From positions 124,001 through 188,000 of the forward strand of contig CAJJBJ010000003.1 in NCBI GenBank assembly GCA_905182455.1: 64,000 nucleotides of DNA, written 5' to 3'. Shown one piece after another: positions 19,594 to 27,343 of this stretch. Numbering within the stretch: the stretch's first letter is position 1; each line of letters begins with the position of its first letter. Source of the stretch: an uncultured Planktomarina sp. GTDB lineage: Bacteria; Pseudomonadota; Alphaproteobacteria; Rhodobacterales; Rhodobacteraceae. The notes beneath the pieces are model-generated. The model had not been told where the DNA came from. It was given only the letters and a program-made list of their open reading frames with translations, and made no database searches. The position numbers and the translations under genes are program-made.

Positions 19594-19619
19594 CTTGAGG
19601 CCGCAGCGGCGGCCTCAAG
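19594..19619 (+). terminator. Strong inverted repeat after pepF
   Basis: CTTGAGGCCGC (19594-19604) pairs perfectly with GCGGCCTCAAG (19609-19619) around a 4-base loop. There is no T-tract, but an 11-bp perfect stem directly after the pepF stop suggests an end-of-transcript structure, possibly also for the minus-strand remnant that ends at 19632. Confidence 0.5.
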
Positions 19620-19631
19620 TGCAACAGATGG

Positions 19632-19951
19632 CTAGTCCAACTCACTCCAAGGCCAAGGCCGGACTTCACTGGCCGCGGTTTGATGCCGTGCCTCTTTGGC
19701 GAACCATATACTAAGGGTGGTGCCAAAATCCACCAAACGCTCGTTGGGCTGGCGATTGGTGGTCACATGACAAAAAATTGGATCATCGGCACCACTGTTA
19801 GGATTGTCTGAGCAAAGCTTATCGTGATCGAAACCACAATCATCCAAACCAGCCTCATTCCCAGGCTTTCCTACGCACGGCCTTCACGCGGTTCATTCGG
19901 GATAAAGCCACCCTCGCCATTTGTATCAAAAATAGATCTATATCTCTGAAT
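19632..19951 (-). pseudogene. Small broken gene of unknown family
   Basis: On the minus strand a peptide IQRYRSIFDTNGEGGFIPNE then PREGRA ends at a TAG (19871-19873). One frame over, CVGKPGNEAGLDDCGFDHDK continues with LCSDNPNSGADDPIFCHVTT and FGTTLSIWFAKEAR to the stop at 19632. The two pieces read as one protein split by a frameshift within about 19871-19886. The second piece can start only at a TTG (19847), and the first has no start codon because it begins at the stop of the neighbouring oxidoreductase gene. I do not recognise the family. The paired Cys and Asp/Asn-rich composition suggests an exported or calcium-binding protein. Confidence 0.45.
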
Positions 19952-20929
19952 TTAATAAGCTAACTTTGATCCAACAGAGAGTATCGTATCAATCGCTTCC
20001 TGCGTGCCACGGGCTTGCTCAAGACTCCAAGGATACTCTGTTCCAGTTTGGATGCTGCGGCCAAAGGCTTCAACTTGATTGACATAGTGGTTCTCGCTAG
20101 GAAACTTTTCAACGCGGAGACCTTGCTCCGGTTGATGCAATTCTAGGCGTGCCTCTCCAAAAACATTTGGATTAAAGGGCGCCGTGAGGCGCAACAGGCC
20201 CGCCGAGCCATGAAACACCATCTCTTGATGCGGATGCATGCGGGTCGACACATAGGTGGAATATGTGGCATCACCAAGCGCGCCCTGAACTGATGCAAAC
20301 ACGTCAAATCCGTTTTCATAGCGGATCTTGGCCGAAATATCTTTCAGCTCTAAGCCCATGACATAGCGTGCGGACCCAAGGGTATAGACCCCAATATCGC
20401 GCAGGCCCCCACCCCCCATTTCGGGCTGGTTGCGAATATTACTCGGATCACTGCTGTTGTCGTAAGAGAACCCGCCAGTGATGTGTATGATCTTGCCGAT
20501 GGCGCCATCAGCCACCATTTTCCGGGCCCGTTGCCACTGTGGATGATGCACAATCATATAGGCCTCTGCGGCCAACAGTCCCGAGGCGTCCCGTGCCGCA
20601 ATCAGGGCCGCAAAGTCATCGCCATGCATCGCAATCGGCTTTTCGGCCAGCACATGTTTGCCCGCCTGCAAAGCTTTAATCGCCCATTCCACATGCAAAT
20701 GATGCGGCAGTGGGATATAGACAGCATCAATATCAAGATCTTGGATCAAAGCCTCATAGCTCGCAATCGCTCGGCAATCAGGGGCCATAGCTTGGAACGG
20801 GGCGACTTTGTCAGAGCTGCGGCTGGCAACGGCCGCTAGAACAGCTCCGCGGGCAAGGTGAATGGCCGGGGCCATATGATCTTTGGCAAATTTAGAGGCG
20901 CCAAGAATACCCCAACGGATTGGTGTCAT
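19952..20929 (-). CDS. Gfo/Idh/MocA family oxidoreductase
   Basis: A 325-residue NAD(P)-dependent dehydrogenase. The Rossmann start IRWGILGASKFAKDHMAPAI, the VYIPLPHHLHVEW segment and the family motif KHVLAEKPIAM (the EKP Lys assists catalysis) are visible, then a C-terminal beta-sheet substrate domain with GGGGLRDIGVYTLGSARYVMG. Family members oxidise sugars, inositols or related polyols; the substrate cannot be told from sequence. It is close to dimeric dihydrodiol dehydrogenase-type members. No transporter or sugar genes are adjacent. Confidence 0.9.
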   Translation of the reverse strand: MTPIRWGILGASKFAKDHMAPAIHLARGAVLAAVASRSSDKVAPFQAMAPDCRAIASYEALIQDLDIDAVYIPLPHHLHVEWAIKALQAGKHVLAEKPIAMHGDDFAALIAARDASGLLAAEAYMIVHHPQWQRARKMVADGAIGKIIHITGGFSYDNSSDPSNIRNQPEMGGGGLRDIGVYTLGSARYVMGLELKDISAKIRYENGFDVFASVQGALGDATYSTYVSTRMHPHQEMVFHGSAGLLRLTAPFNPNVFGEARLELHQPEQGLRVEKFPSENHYVNQVEAFGRSIQTGTEYPWSLEQARGTQEAIDTILSVGSKLAY

Positions 20930-21033
20930 ATGAATTTCCCTTATCGTATTTTCAACACCCTAGCCCGAAGAAAGTAACCCTGCCAGGGGGAAATGGCAGG
21001 GCATGGGTATTGTCGTAGCTCATGGCTGGGAGA

Positions 21034-21930
21034 TCAGGCCTCGAGCAACATGCCTTTCTCTTCCGCAAGCTCACGCATCCGGTTTTGCAACTTTTCGAAT
21101 GCGCGCACTTCGATTTGGCGGATACGTTCTCGGCTGACATTGTACTGTCCAGAGAGCTCTTCCAAAGTGATAGCCTGATCTTGCAAGCGCCGTTGCATCA
21201 TGATGTCCTTCTCGCGGTCATTGAGGACCTCCATGGCTTCGCTCAACATCTCGCTGCGCACAGTCATTTCGTCGTTTTTCTCGTAATCACCCGCTTGATC
21301 GGCAGAATCGTCTTGTAACCAATCTTGCCATTGGGTCGAGCTATCGCCATCACTGCCAACCATCACATTCAGGGAGGCATCACCCCCCGACATCCGGCGG
21401 TTCATCGACACAACTTCAGTTTCTGTCACGCCCAAATCTGTAGCGATTTTGGTTATTTGTTCCGGGCGCAGGTCGCCCTCATCATAAGCCCCAATTTTGG
21501 ACTTGGCCTTACGAAGGTTAAAAAACAACTTTTTTTGCCCAGAGGTTGTGCCCATCTTCACCAATGACCAAGAGCGCAGCACATATTCTTGAATGCTCGC
21601 ACGGATCCACCACATGGCATAGGTTGCTAAGCGAAAGCCCTTTTCAGGGTCGAATTTCTTGACAGCTTGCATCAGGCCCACATTTGCCTCTGACACAACT
21701 TCAGCCTGCGGCAAGCCGTAACCCCGATATCCGAAGGCAATTTTAGCCGCCAAGCGCAGGTGGCTGGTCACCAATTTATGCGCAGCGCTGCTGTCTTGAC
21801 GCTCGACCCAAGCCTTGGCCAGCATATATTCCTCTTCCGGCTCCAGCATTGGGAATTTGCGGATATCTTGCATATAACGGTTTAAGCCGCCTTCCGGTGT
21901 TGGTGCTGGTAAATTTGCATAATTTGCCAT
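21034..21930 (-). CDS. rpoH: RpoH, heat-shock sigma factor 32
   Basis: A 298-residue sigma-70 family protein with region 2 (LVTSHLRLAAKIAFGYRGYG, then FDPEKGFRLATYAMWWIRAS), the RpoH box QKKLFFNLRKAK between regions 2 and 3, and region 4 with helix-turn-helix ITLEELSGQYNVSRERIRQI. The box separates it from RpoD and RpoS. It directs transcription of heat-shock genes. A sigma-32-like promoter lies 45 bp upstream of its start (21975-22003), suggesting autoregulation. rluD lies upstream on the same strand, an arrangement common in this order. Confidence 0.97.
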   Translation of the reverse strand: MANYANLPAPTPEGGLNRYMQDIRKFPMLEPEEEYMLAKAWVERQDSSAAHKLVTSHLRLAAKIAFGYRGYGLPQAEVVSEANVGLMQAVKKFDPEKGFRLATYAMWWIRASIQEYVLRSWSLVKMGTTSGQKKLFFNLRKAKSKIGAYDEGDLRPEQITKIATDLGVTETEVVSMNRRMSGGDASLNVMVGSDGDSSTQWQDWLQDDSADQAGDYEKNDEMTVRSEMLSEAMEVLNDREKDIMMQRRLQDQAITLEELSGQYNVSRERIRQIEVRAFEKLQNRMRELAEEKGMLLEA

Positions 21931-21974
21931 GTTACTCCCCTATTTCATCCCCCATGTTTGCAGCCTTAACATGA

Positions 21975-22003
21975 ATATGTGGATCGCCCTGCCCAGTTTC
22001 AAG
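21975..22003 (-). promoter_or_regulatory. Sigma-32-type promoter of rpoH
   Basis: Reading the minus strand, CTTGAAA (22003-21997) is followed by 14 bases and CCACATAT (21982-21975), seven of eight positions matching the sigma-32 -10 consensus CCCCATNT. It is 45 bp upstream of the rpoH start. The same geometry is found at lon (61549-61577). Confidence 0.55.
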
Positions 22004-22101
22004 ATCGCGTCGCTTATTTAACGATATGGGAATAAAATTGCTGGTATTACGCCTCTGTATAGCTGAAATCACGCTGAGGTGTTAAAATTGAAACACTCAG
22101 A

Positions 22102-23097
22102 TCAGCTCAGAAGCGTGATCAAATCCTGCATATCCTGCGGCAACGGAGCGGTGAAGGCCATCGTTTTGCCCGTCAGAGGGTGTTTGAAGCCCAAAAGCCC
22201 CGCATGCAGCGCTTGCCTTGGGAAGGCGGCAACTTGCTCAGTATGCGCGCCCGCAAGCTTGCGCCGGCGACTGTAGGTTTGATCGCCCAGCAAAGCGTGG
22301 CCAGCATAAGACATATGCACCCGAATTTGATGGGTGCGGCCGGTTTCCAATTTACATTCAACCACTGCCGCAGCACCGCCGGAGAGCTCTTGTAATACCC
22401 GAACTCGGGTCACGGCATGTTTGCCATTTTGCAGCACAACAGCTTGACGTTGCCGGTCTGTTTTATGACGCGACAATTGGGTGACGATTTTGAGCTGATT
22501 GCCCGCTTCAAAGCTGGTGCCCGCAAGCCCCATCAAACGCGGATCCGCAGCCGAAGGCACAGCAAAACAAATCGCCGTGTAAAGCCGGTCAACGGTATGA
22601 TCTAAAAATTGCGATGCAAGACCTTGATGCGCCATGTCAGATTTAGCAACAACCAACAGACCCGTGGTGTCTTTATCAATCCGGTGCACAATGCCCGGTC
22701 GCTTCAATCCACCGACGCCCGACAAGCGGTCGCCACAATGAGCTAAAAGCGCGTTGACCAAGGTGCCCGACGGCGACCCGGGTGCAGGATGCACCACCAT
22801 GCCAGCGGGCTTATTGACCACAATCAGGTCATCATCTTCATGCAAAATATCCAGAGCGATATTTTCCGGCAGCATGTGGCTTTCCACAGCTTCCGGCACA
22901 TGGACGACAATTTCGTCGCCTTCAACCACCCGCGCCTTTTGATCCATGGCCACAACGCCATTCACCTCAACAGCCCCTTCGGTGATCATCCGCGACAATC
23001 GAGATCGGCTAATCGCGCGCTCTGGAACATTCCGCGCCAAAGCTTTATCAAGGCGTGGTGGAGGGTTTTCCCCGATGGTAAAAAGGACATCAGTCAT
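22102..23097 (-). CDS. rluD: RluD-type 23S rRNA pseudouridine synthase
   Basis: A 331-residue RluA-family enzyme. An N-terminal S4-like part (ARNVPERAISRSRLSRMITE, EVNGVVAMDQKARV) is followed by the catalytic domain with the motif RIDKDTTGLLVVAKSD, whose Asp is the nucleophile, and by TGRTHQIRVHMSYAGHALLGD. RluD makes pseudouridines in helix 69 of 23S rRNA; exact targets are inferred. Its ATG at 23095-23097 overlaps the ATG of the divergent DUF6476-like gene (23096-23098), so each gene's start region lies inside the other. rpoH follows 171 bp downstream. Confidence 0.94.
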   Translation of the reverse strand: MTDVLFTIGENPPPRLDKALARNVPERAISRSRLSRMITEGAVEVNGVVAMDQKARVVEGDEIVVHVPEAVESHMLPENIALDILHEDDDLIVVNKPAGMVVHPAPGSPSGTLVNALLAHCGDRLSGVGGLKRPGIVHRIDKDTTGLLVVAKSDMAHQGLASQFLDHTVDRLYTAICFAVPSAADPRLMGLAGTSFEAGNQLKIVTQLSRHKTDRQRQAVVLQNGKHAVTRVRVLQELSGGAAAVVECKLETGRTHQIRVHMSYAGHALLGDQTYSRRRKLAGAHTEQVAAFPRQALHAGLLGFKHPLTGKTMAFTAPLPQDMQDLITLLS

Positions 23098-23401
23098 GGC
23101 AGATCAATCTGAGGTTCCAGCAAATCCACCTGAGCCGGCGAATCTACGGTTTTTGAGGCGGCTGGTCACAACGCTCACAGCCACGATGATTTTGGGTCTG
23201 ATAGCAATCTTTACAGTGCTTGTCATCCGGTTGCAGACTACAAGTACAATGTTTCCCGAAATAACCGCACTGCCCGCAGGCACCGAGGTGCTTTCCATCA
23301 GCCGCACACCCAGAGAATTGGTGATCATAGACCTATCCCGCAGGATTTATGTGTTGAGCCTAGATGGCACAACGCTTTTGCAGGAATTTGAGTTGAAGTA
23401 G
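23096..23401 (+). CDS. Single-pass membrane protein, DUF6476-like
   Basis: A 101-residue protein with one transmembrane segment at about residues 25-48 (TLTATMILGLIAIFTVLVIR), preceded by a Pro-rich cytoplasmic start and followed by a small periplasmic domain (LPAGTEVLSISRTPRELVII then RRIYVLSLDGTTLLQEFE). This matches a small Rhodobacterales family found next to rluD. The ATG at 23096 is preceded by AAGGA inside rluD; an earlier in-frame ATG exists at 23075. Function is unknown. Confidence 0.75.
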   Translation: MADQSEVPANPPEPANLRFLRRLVTTLTATMILGLIAIFTVLVIRLQTTSTMFPEITALPAGTEVLSISRTPRELVIIDLSRRIYVLSLDGTTLLQEFELK

Positions 23402-23409
23402 GGATAGCC

Positions 23410-23437
23410 CTCAAAGCGCACTGTTTTGCGCCTTGAG
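23410..23437. terminator. Hairpin between convergent genes at 23401 and 23449
   Basis: CTCAA-A-GCGC pairs with GCGC-C-TTGAG with one mismatch. It lies between the stops of the DUF6476-like gene and the ABM-like gene and could end both. T-richness after it is weak. Confidence 0.4.
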
Positions 23438-23448
23438 AACCGTTTTGC

Positions 23449-23736
23449 TTAGGCTTTCACATGCATCAGGGCAACTTCGCCTTCTGTGACATAGACACCC
23501 GTGATCAAATCCTTTTGTGATTTCATCCGTTCCTTGCGGACCGGCGCTGAGCGATCAAAGGCTTCTTGGTCTGGATAGATCGAGGTCAAAGACGCGTTCA
23601 GATCGCCAGTGCGCACGAAGGTCAACAGGAGAGCTTCGTCAAAAGAGGCGGCAGCGGTCTCTGCATATTGCGCCTGAATGGCGTCGCCTGCGTCTTTCGA
23701 GGCAAAAGTGAGCGTGTTGATGCGAGCATAATTCAT
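23449..23736 (-). CDS. Small ABM-like (dimeric alpha-beta barrel) protein
   Basis: A 95-residue soluble protein: MNYARINTLTFASKDAGDAI, then LLTFVRTGDLNASLTSIYPD and APVRKERMKSQKD. The pattern of one beta-strand, long helix, paired strands and helix resembles antibiotic-biosynthesis-monooxygenase or stress-responsive dimeric barrel domains. A protein of similar architecture lies at 24144-24494 (both have VRTGE/DL..TxYPD), so they may be paralogues. No catalytic residues can be named. AGGACC lies just upstream of the start. Confidence 0.6.
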   Translation of the reverse strand: MNYARINTLTFASKDAGDAIQAQYAETAAASFDEALLLTFVRTGDLNASLTSIYPDQEAFDRSAPVRKERMKSQKDLITGVYVTEGEVALMHVKA

Positions 23737-24143
23737 GAGGGTCCTAACTCGTTAAAGTGGTGGCACGGCCCAAAGGCCACGCGCGCGCCACAAAAAAGCG
23801 AGTTTTATCCGTTATGGGCCAAAATTCAAGGATATAACAATCTTGCAACACCAGGCTCGCACCTGACCAATTCCCACGTCGCATACATATAGGCTCGCTA
23901 GTAGTTTAGTTTCTGGGATGTGATACTTGGTCCAACTAATTGATTTAGATGTTAAGCTCTATGAATTTTATTTTTTTGATTATGAATTCTTAGTTCTGGA
24001 GTCTGTTCTTGCCAGTGAGGTAATTAGATCGCTAATGACTTGGGGATCAACCGACGTAATAAGCAAATAGCGTCAAGCTGAAGCGCCATAAGGCAACAAC
24101 ACGTTCAGATCTTTTGAAGGGCTAACTCTGGTGGGGTCTGTTT
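23737..24143. other. Intergenic region with no recognisable gene
   Basis: About 400 bp between the two ABM-like genes. It becomes AT-rich around 23930-24000. No ORF with protein-like composition, tRNA or repeat was seen. The promoter of the 23449 gene should be at its left end. Confidence 0.45.
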
Positions 24144-24494
24144 TCATCGTCGGACGAGCCTGTATAATCGGTTAACTCCCCCCCCCTTTCTATTTGATTT
24201 GATGTAGTTAAATAATCTACCGATTACTGCTCCACCATATGCGCTAACCATTGTCATTGAAAAGTCTTTCGCTAATTTCTCCCTAATTTCTGCAATTTTA
24301 GCTTGAGCAGTTTGAGCCGCAGCTGCGTCAGGATAAAGTGTCTCAACACACAAACTCAATTCACCAGTGCGTACCATTTGTACCCCACTTGCTCCCACAC
24401 GCATAATCAAAGGTATACACTTCTCGTTCGCAGTTGAGATCATTTCATCGCTGATTTCAGTCGACGTCCAGTGTGATACTGCAACAAATGCCAT
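24144..24494 (-). CDS. ABM-like protein with altered C-terminus after a G9 tract
   Basis: A 116-residue protein: FVAVSHWTSTEISDEMIS, GASGVQMVRTGELSLCVETL then YPDAAAAQTAQAKIAEIREK and MTMVSAYGGAVIGRLF. It shares the MVRTGE..YPD pattern with the 23449-23736 protein. Near the 3' end the coding strand has nine G in a row (24178-24186), after which the sequence VNRLYRLVRR looks unlike the rest. With seven G the protein would end in RKGGS, and with eight it would have another tail. The tract may be slippery or misread. Function is unknown. Confidence 0.5.
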   Translation of the reverse strand: MAFVAVSHWTSTEISDEMISTANEKCIPLIMRVGASGVQMVRTGELSLCVETLYPDAAAAQTAQAKIAEIREKLAKDFSMTMVSAYGGAVIGRLFNYIKSNRKGGGVNRLYRLVRR

Positions 24495-24762
24495 AAGGTT
24501 TTATTTTTCATAACTGTTAGATGCGTGCAGCGTGCACATTATTTATCCTTAAAAACTACTATAAAAATAAGACTGGATTTTTGGCGGTTGTTATTAAACC
24601 GACTGCTTTGGCTTACACTCGGTACCAACCTAATGCACTTAAAAATGGCCATTGAATGTACCATATAGGGTAACATTAATGCTATAATTATATGTAAACT
24701 GTACAAGTAAACCCTCAGAAATACCCTAAAATTCTTTATTTATTTGACTATTGTAAGATCAA

Positions 24763-24848
24763 TGGTACCCGCGGCCGGACTCGAACCGGCACGGCCGTTA
24801 AGCCTGAGGATTTTAAGTCCTCTATGTCTACCATTCCATCACGCGGGC
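24763..24848 (-). tRNA. tRNA-Leu (TAA anticodon)
   Basis: On the minus strand the acceptor GCCCGCG pairs with CGCGGGT (one G-U pair), followed by A and encoded CCA. The anticodon stem-loop GAGGA-CTTAAAA-TCCTC gives TAA, reading UUA. A long variable arm (AGGCTTAACGGCC) and the T arm GCCGG-TTCGAGT-CCGGC are present, as expected for a type II tRNA. Flanking sequence on its 3' side is AT-rich, but I see no integrase or repeat there. Confidence 0.96.
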
Positions 24849-24895
24849 ACAGGCGCGAACATAGGCAAAACGCGGGGCGTGTAAAGACGGATTTT

Positions 24896-25435
24896 CTATA
24901 AATCGGTACCCAAATCTTGGATCAAATCCTGATCAGGCGTGAAAGGGTTCAAAGCCAGCACTTTTCGGAATTCAATTTCCGCCAAAGCCTCCTGTCCCAG
25001 CGCCAAATGCGTCAGGCCTTTGCCCGACAGCGCGCCTAAGTGCCGAGGTTGAATGGCGAGCGTCCGGGCCAAATCCGGCAGGGCTTTTCCAAAGTCAAAC
25101 GCCAAGTAGCGCGCAAAAGCCCTTTGGTTGTAGCCCTCTGCGTAATTGGGACAATAGGCAATCAAATCGCTCAACTGTTCTTGAGCCGCGCGCAAATCAC
25201 CTTGGCGTATCCTGAGCATACCGCTGTTTAACAGACGCTGTGCCTCGCCATCAGGCGCCTGAGTCCAGAGCCGCCACAGCTCATCCGTGACCACCTGCGC
25301 CTCTGCGGAGAATTTAGCAAATTTCAGATCAGTATAAGCTTTATTCAAAGCCTGCGTAATCGGTGGATTATCTGGACATTCCGCCGATCCTATGCTGGCC
25401 ATGATCGCCAAGAGCGCTGCAAATATAAACTTCAT
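24896..25435 (-). CDS. Exported tetratricopeptide-repeat protein, second copy
   Basis: A 179-residue protein with a signal peptide (MKFIFAALLAIMASIGSAEC, cleavage after SA). LWRLWTQAPDGEAQRLLNSG, GDLRAAQEQLSDLIAYCPNY, AEGYNQRAFARYLAFDFGKA and LARTLAIQPRHLGALSGKGL form TPR-like pairs. It matches the architecture of the protein at 14843-15403, with the same WSxxxGxA/EAQ-LL, AEGxN and RTLAxxPRHxxAL positions, so the two are probably paralogues. It is probably periplasmic. It lies 53 bp downstream of the IMPase-like gene and may be cotranscribed with it. Confidence 0.82.
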   Translation of the reverse strand: MKFIFAALLAIMASIGSAECPDNPPITQALNKAYTDLKFAKFSAEAQVVTDELWRLWTQAPDGEAQRLLNSGMLRIRQGDLRAAQEQLSDLIAYCPNYAEGYNQRAFARYLAFDFGKALPDLARTLAIQPRHLGALSGKGLTHLALGQEALAEIEFRKVLALNPFTPDQDLIQDLGTDL

Positions 25436-25488
25436 GATTTAGAGATGGCCCGATTGGCCCATCTGTCAATACATGACGCAACGGGTGC

Positions 25489-26280
25489 TTAGCTGCTTTT
25501 GCGTACAGCTTTGGCCAATTGTGTAAAAATTTGGTCGTTGGCGGCAATGAGCGTGCCATCTTCCAAACTATTTTCACCCGGGTGAATCGATTCAGAAAAG
25601 CCACCGGCTTCTTTCAGGATAATAAGACCAGCAGCCATATCCCAAACCTTCAAACGACGCTCCCAAAAACCATCAACCCGGCCTGCAGCAACATAGGCCA
25701 AATCCAGCGCTGGGGCACCCAAGTTCCGGATGCCAGCAGATACAGGCAGAATTTGTGCCAAATCCATAAGAGTTTGTGGCAGATCTGAGCGACCAGCACT
25801 GGGCAAACCCGTAGCAAATACACAATCAGACATCGTGCGGCGACCGGAAACACGCATTCGCGTTTCGTTCATCCAAGCGCCTTGGCCTTTTTCGGCAAAG
25901 AAACATTCATCTTGAGCGGCATCATAGATCACGCCGGCAATAATTTCGCCTTTATGCTCAAGTGCAATTGTCACTGCGTAATGAGGCATGCCGTGTTGAA
26001 AGTTTGTGGCGCCAACCATTGCGTCAACAATCCAACGGCGGGTTGGATCTTTGCCTTCAATTTCATTGCGTTCTGCGGCCAAAAAGCCGTAAGTTGGGCG
26101 GGCGGCGATCAGTTCTTCTTTCACCACTTGATCCGCATGCATATCCGCGCGAGTCACAAAGTCGCCAGCGCCTTTGACCGACACCTGCAGGTTCGCAACT
26201 TCGCGAAAATCTTTCGCCAATGCTCGGCCAGCCTTGCGGGCGGTGGCGATCATTACGTTCATATTTGCACTTTGTGCCAT
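25489..26280 (-). CDS. Inositol-monophosphatase homologue lacking catalytic residues
   Basis: A 263-residue protein of the SuhB/IMPase fold. Overall similarity is strong (WIVD..., ALEHKGEIIAGVIYDAAQDE, EKGQGAWMNE, ALDLAYVAAGRVDGF and VWDMAAG with Asp214). However, the metal-binding signatures are changed: the expected GEE near residues 68-70 is AAE, and the expected DPLDGT at 86-91 is DAMVGA. One metal Glu, one metal Asp and the catalytic Thr are thus replaced by Ala, Val and Ala, while Asp86 and Asp214 remain. It is full length, so probably a non-catalytic homologue, perhaps acting by binding. I start at 26280 (MAQSANMNVM). It precedes the TPR gene. Confidence 0.85.
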   Translation of the reverse strand: MAQSANMNVMIATARKAGRALAKDFREVANLQVSVKGAGDFVTRADMHADQVVKEELIAARPTYGFLAAERNEIEGKDPTRRWIVDAMVGATNFQHGMPHYAVTIALEHKGEIIAGVIYDAAQDECFFAEKGQGAWMNETRMRVSGRRTMSDCVFATGLPSAGRSDLPQTLMDLAQILPVSAGIRNLGAPALDLAYVAAGRVDGFWERRLKVWDMAAGLIILKEAGGFSESIHPGENSLEDGTLIAANDQIFTQLAKAVRKSS

Positions 26281-26339
26281 TGTGATGCTCCTGCAGATCA
26301 GGGGTGGGCTATACGCCCCCAAAGCAGACTTGCCAAGGG

Positions 26340-27245
26340 CTAGCTGCGTTGCAATTTCACAGGCTCAGTGCGTGCCAGTTTCAACAGATGCGACATGAAG
26401 GGCTTTGTGGTATCTTCTCGACGTGTTGCCGCATATAATCTACGGGTCAAACCGTTCTGCGTCAGGGGGCGTGTGACGTAGTCCGAATTATAGCGTACCT
26501 CGCGCACAACCCAATCCGGCAGTACTGCAACGCCACGCTTTGACGCCACCAACAGTAAAATCACGGCGGTCAACTCAACTTGCCGGACGGCACGCGGCTC
26601 CACCTTGGCTGGCATCAAAAGTTGAGAAAACACATCGAGTCGGGCGCGCTCAACAGGATAGGTGATTAAAAGCTCATCGCGAAAATCCTGCGCCTCGACC
26701 CATTCTTTTTGCGCCAAAGCATGTTGGCTAGAGGCCACAAAAACCGGTTCGTAATCAAACAGAGGGGAAAATTCCAAATCTGGGTGTTCCTCCGGATCCG
26801 AGGACACCACCAGATCCACCTCTTCACGCGCCAGAGCAGACAAGGCGCCAAAGGCCAAACCCGGACGGATATCCACATCAACATCAGGCCAGGCCTTCCG
26901 AAAGGCTTCCAGCACCGGAAACAGCCACTCGAAGCAAGCATGACATTCAATCGCAATGTGCAAACGACCAGTTTTCCCAGATAACAAGCCGCGGAACTCC
27001 TCTTCAGCCGCCTCAATTTCCGGCAAAACTCGATCCGCCAACTTCAGCATCCGCATCCCAGCCGCTGAAAGTTTCAGAGGTTTGGTACGCCGCACAAACA
27101 AATCAATCCCGGCTTGATCCTCGAGACCTTTGATTTGGTGTGACAATGCCGATTGTGTCAGATTCAATATATCCGCAGCCTTGGACAGGCCACCAAAGTT
27201 ATGGATAGCGCGGATGGCGCGGAGATGGCGCAATTCGAGGTGCAT
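26340..27245 (-). CDS. metR: LysR family regulator, MetR-like
   Basis: A 301-residue LysR-type regulator with N-terminal helix-turn-helix (LSKAADILNLTQSALSHQIK, residues about 19-38) and effector domain from about 90. The divergent metF gene 98 bp away supports a MetR role, activating methionine genes with homocysteine as coregulator; that is inference from family and context. VERARLDVF and KRGVAVLPDWVV in the effector domain are typical of the MetR group. A candidate LysR site lies in the intergenic region. Confidence 0.82.
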   Translation of the reverse strand: MHLELRHLRAIRAIHNFGGLSKAADILNLTQSALSHQIKGLEDQAGIDLFVRRTKPLKLSAAGMRMLKLADRVLPEIEAAEEEFRGLLSGKTGRLHIAIECHACFEWLFPVLEAFRKAWPDVDVDIRPGLAFGALSALAREEVDLVVSSDPEEHPDLEFSPLFDYEPVFVASSQHALAQKEWVEAQDFRDELLITYPVERARLDVFSQLLMPAKVEPRAVRQVELTAVILLLVASKRGVAVLPDWVVREVRYNSDYVTRPLTQNGLTRRLYAATRREDTTKPFMSHLLKLARTEPVKLQRS

Positions 27246-27277
27246 TAGGAAAAATCCTCATAACAAAGTTGAATTAT

Positions 27278-27292
27278 ATGAATTGGATTAAT
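27278..27292. promoter_or_regulatory. Candidate LysR-type operator between metR and metF
   Basis: ATGAATTGGATTAAT fits the general LysR pattern AT-N11-AT in the divergent metR/metF interval. CATAA is repeated at about 27259 and 27293. The motif is weak and was chosen by position; the classical TGAA-N5-TTCA MetR box was not found. Confidence 0.3.
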
Positions 27293-27343
27293 CATAAGTT
27301 TTGGGGTTATGTCAATTCAGCATTCAAGCTTTTCGAGGATCCC

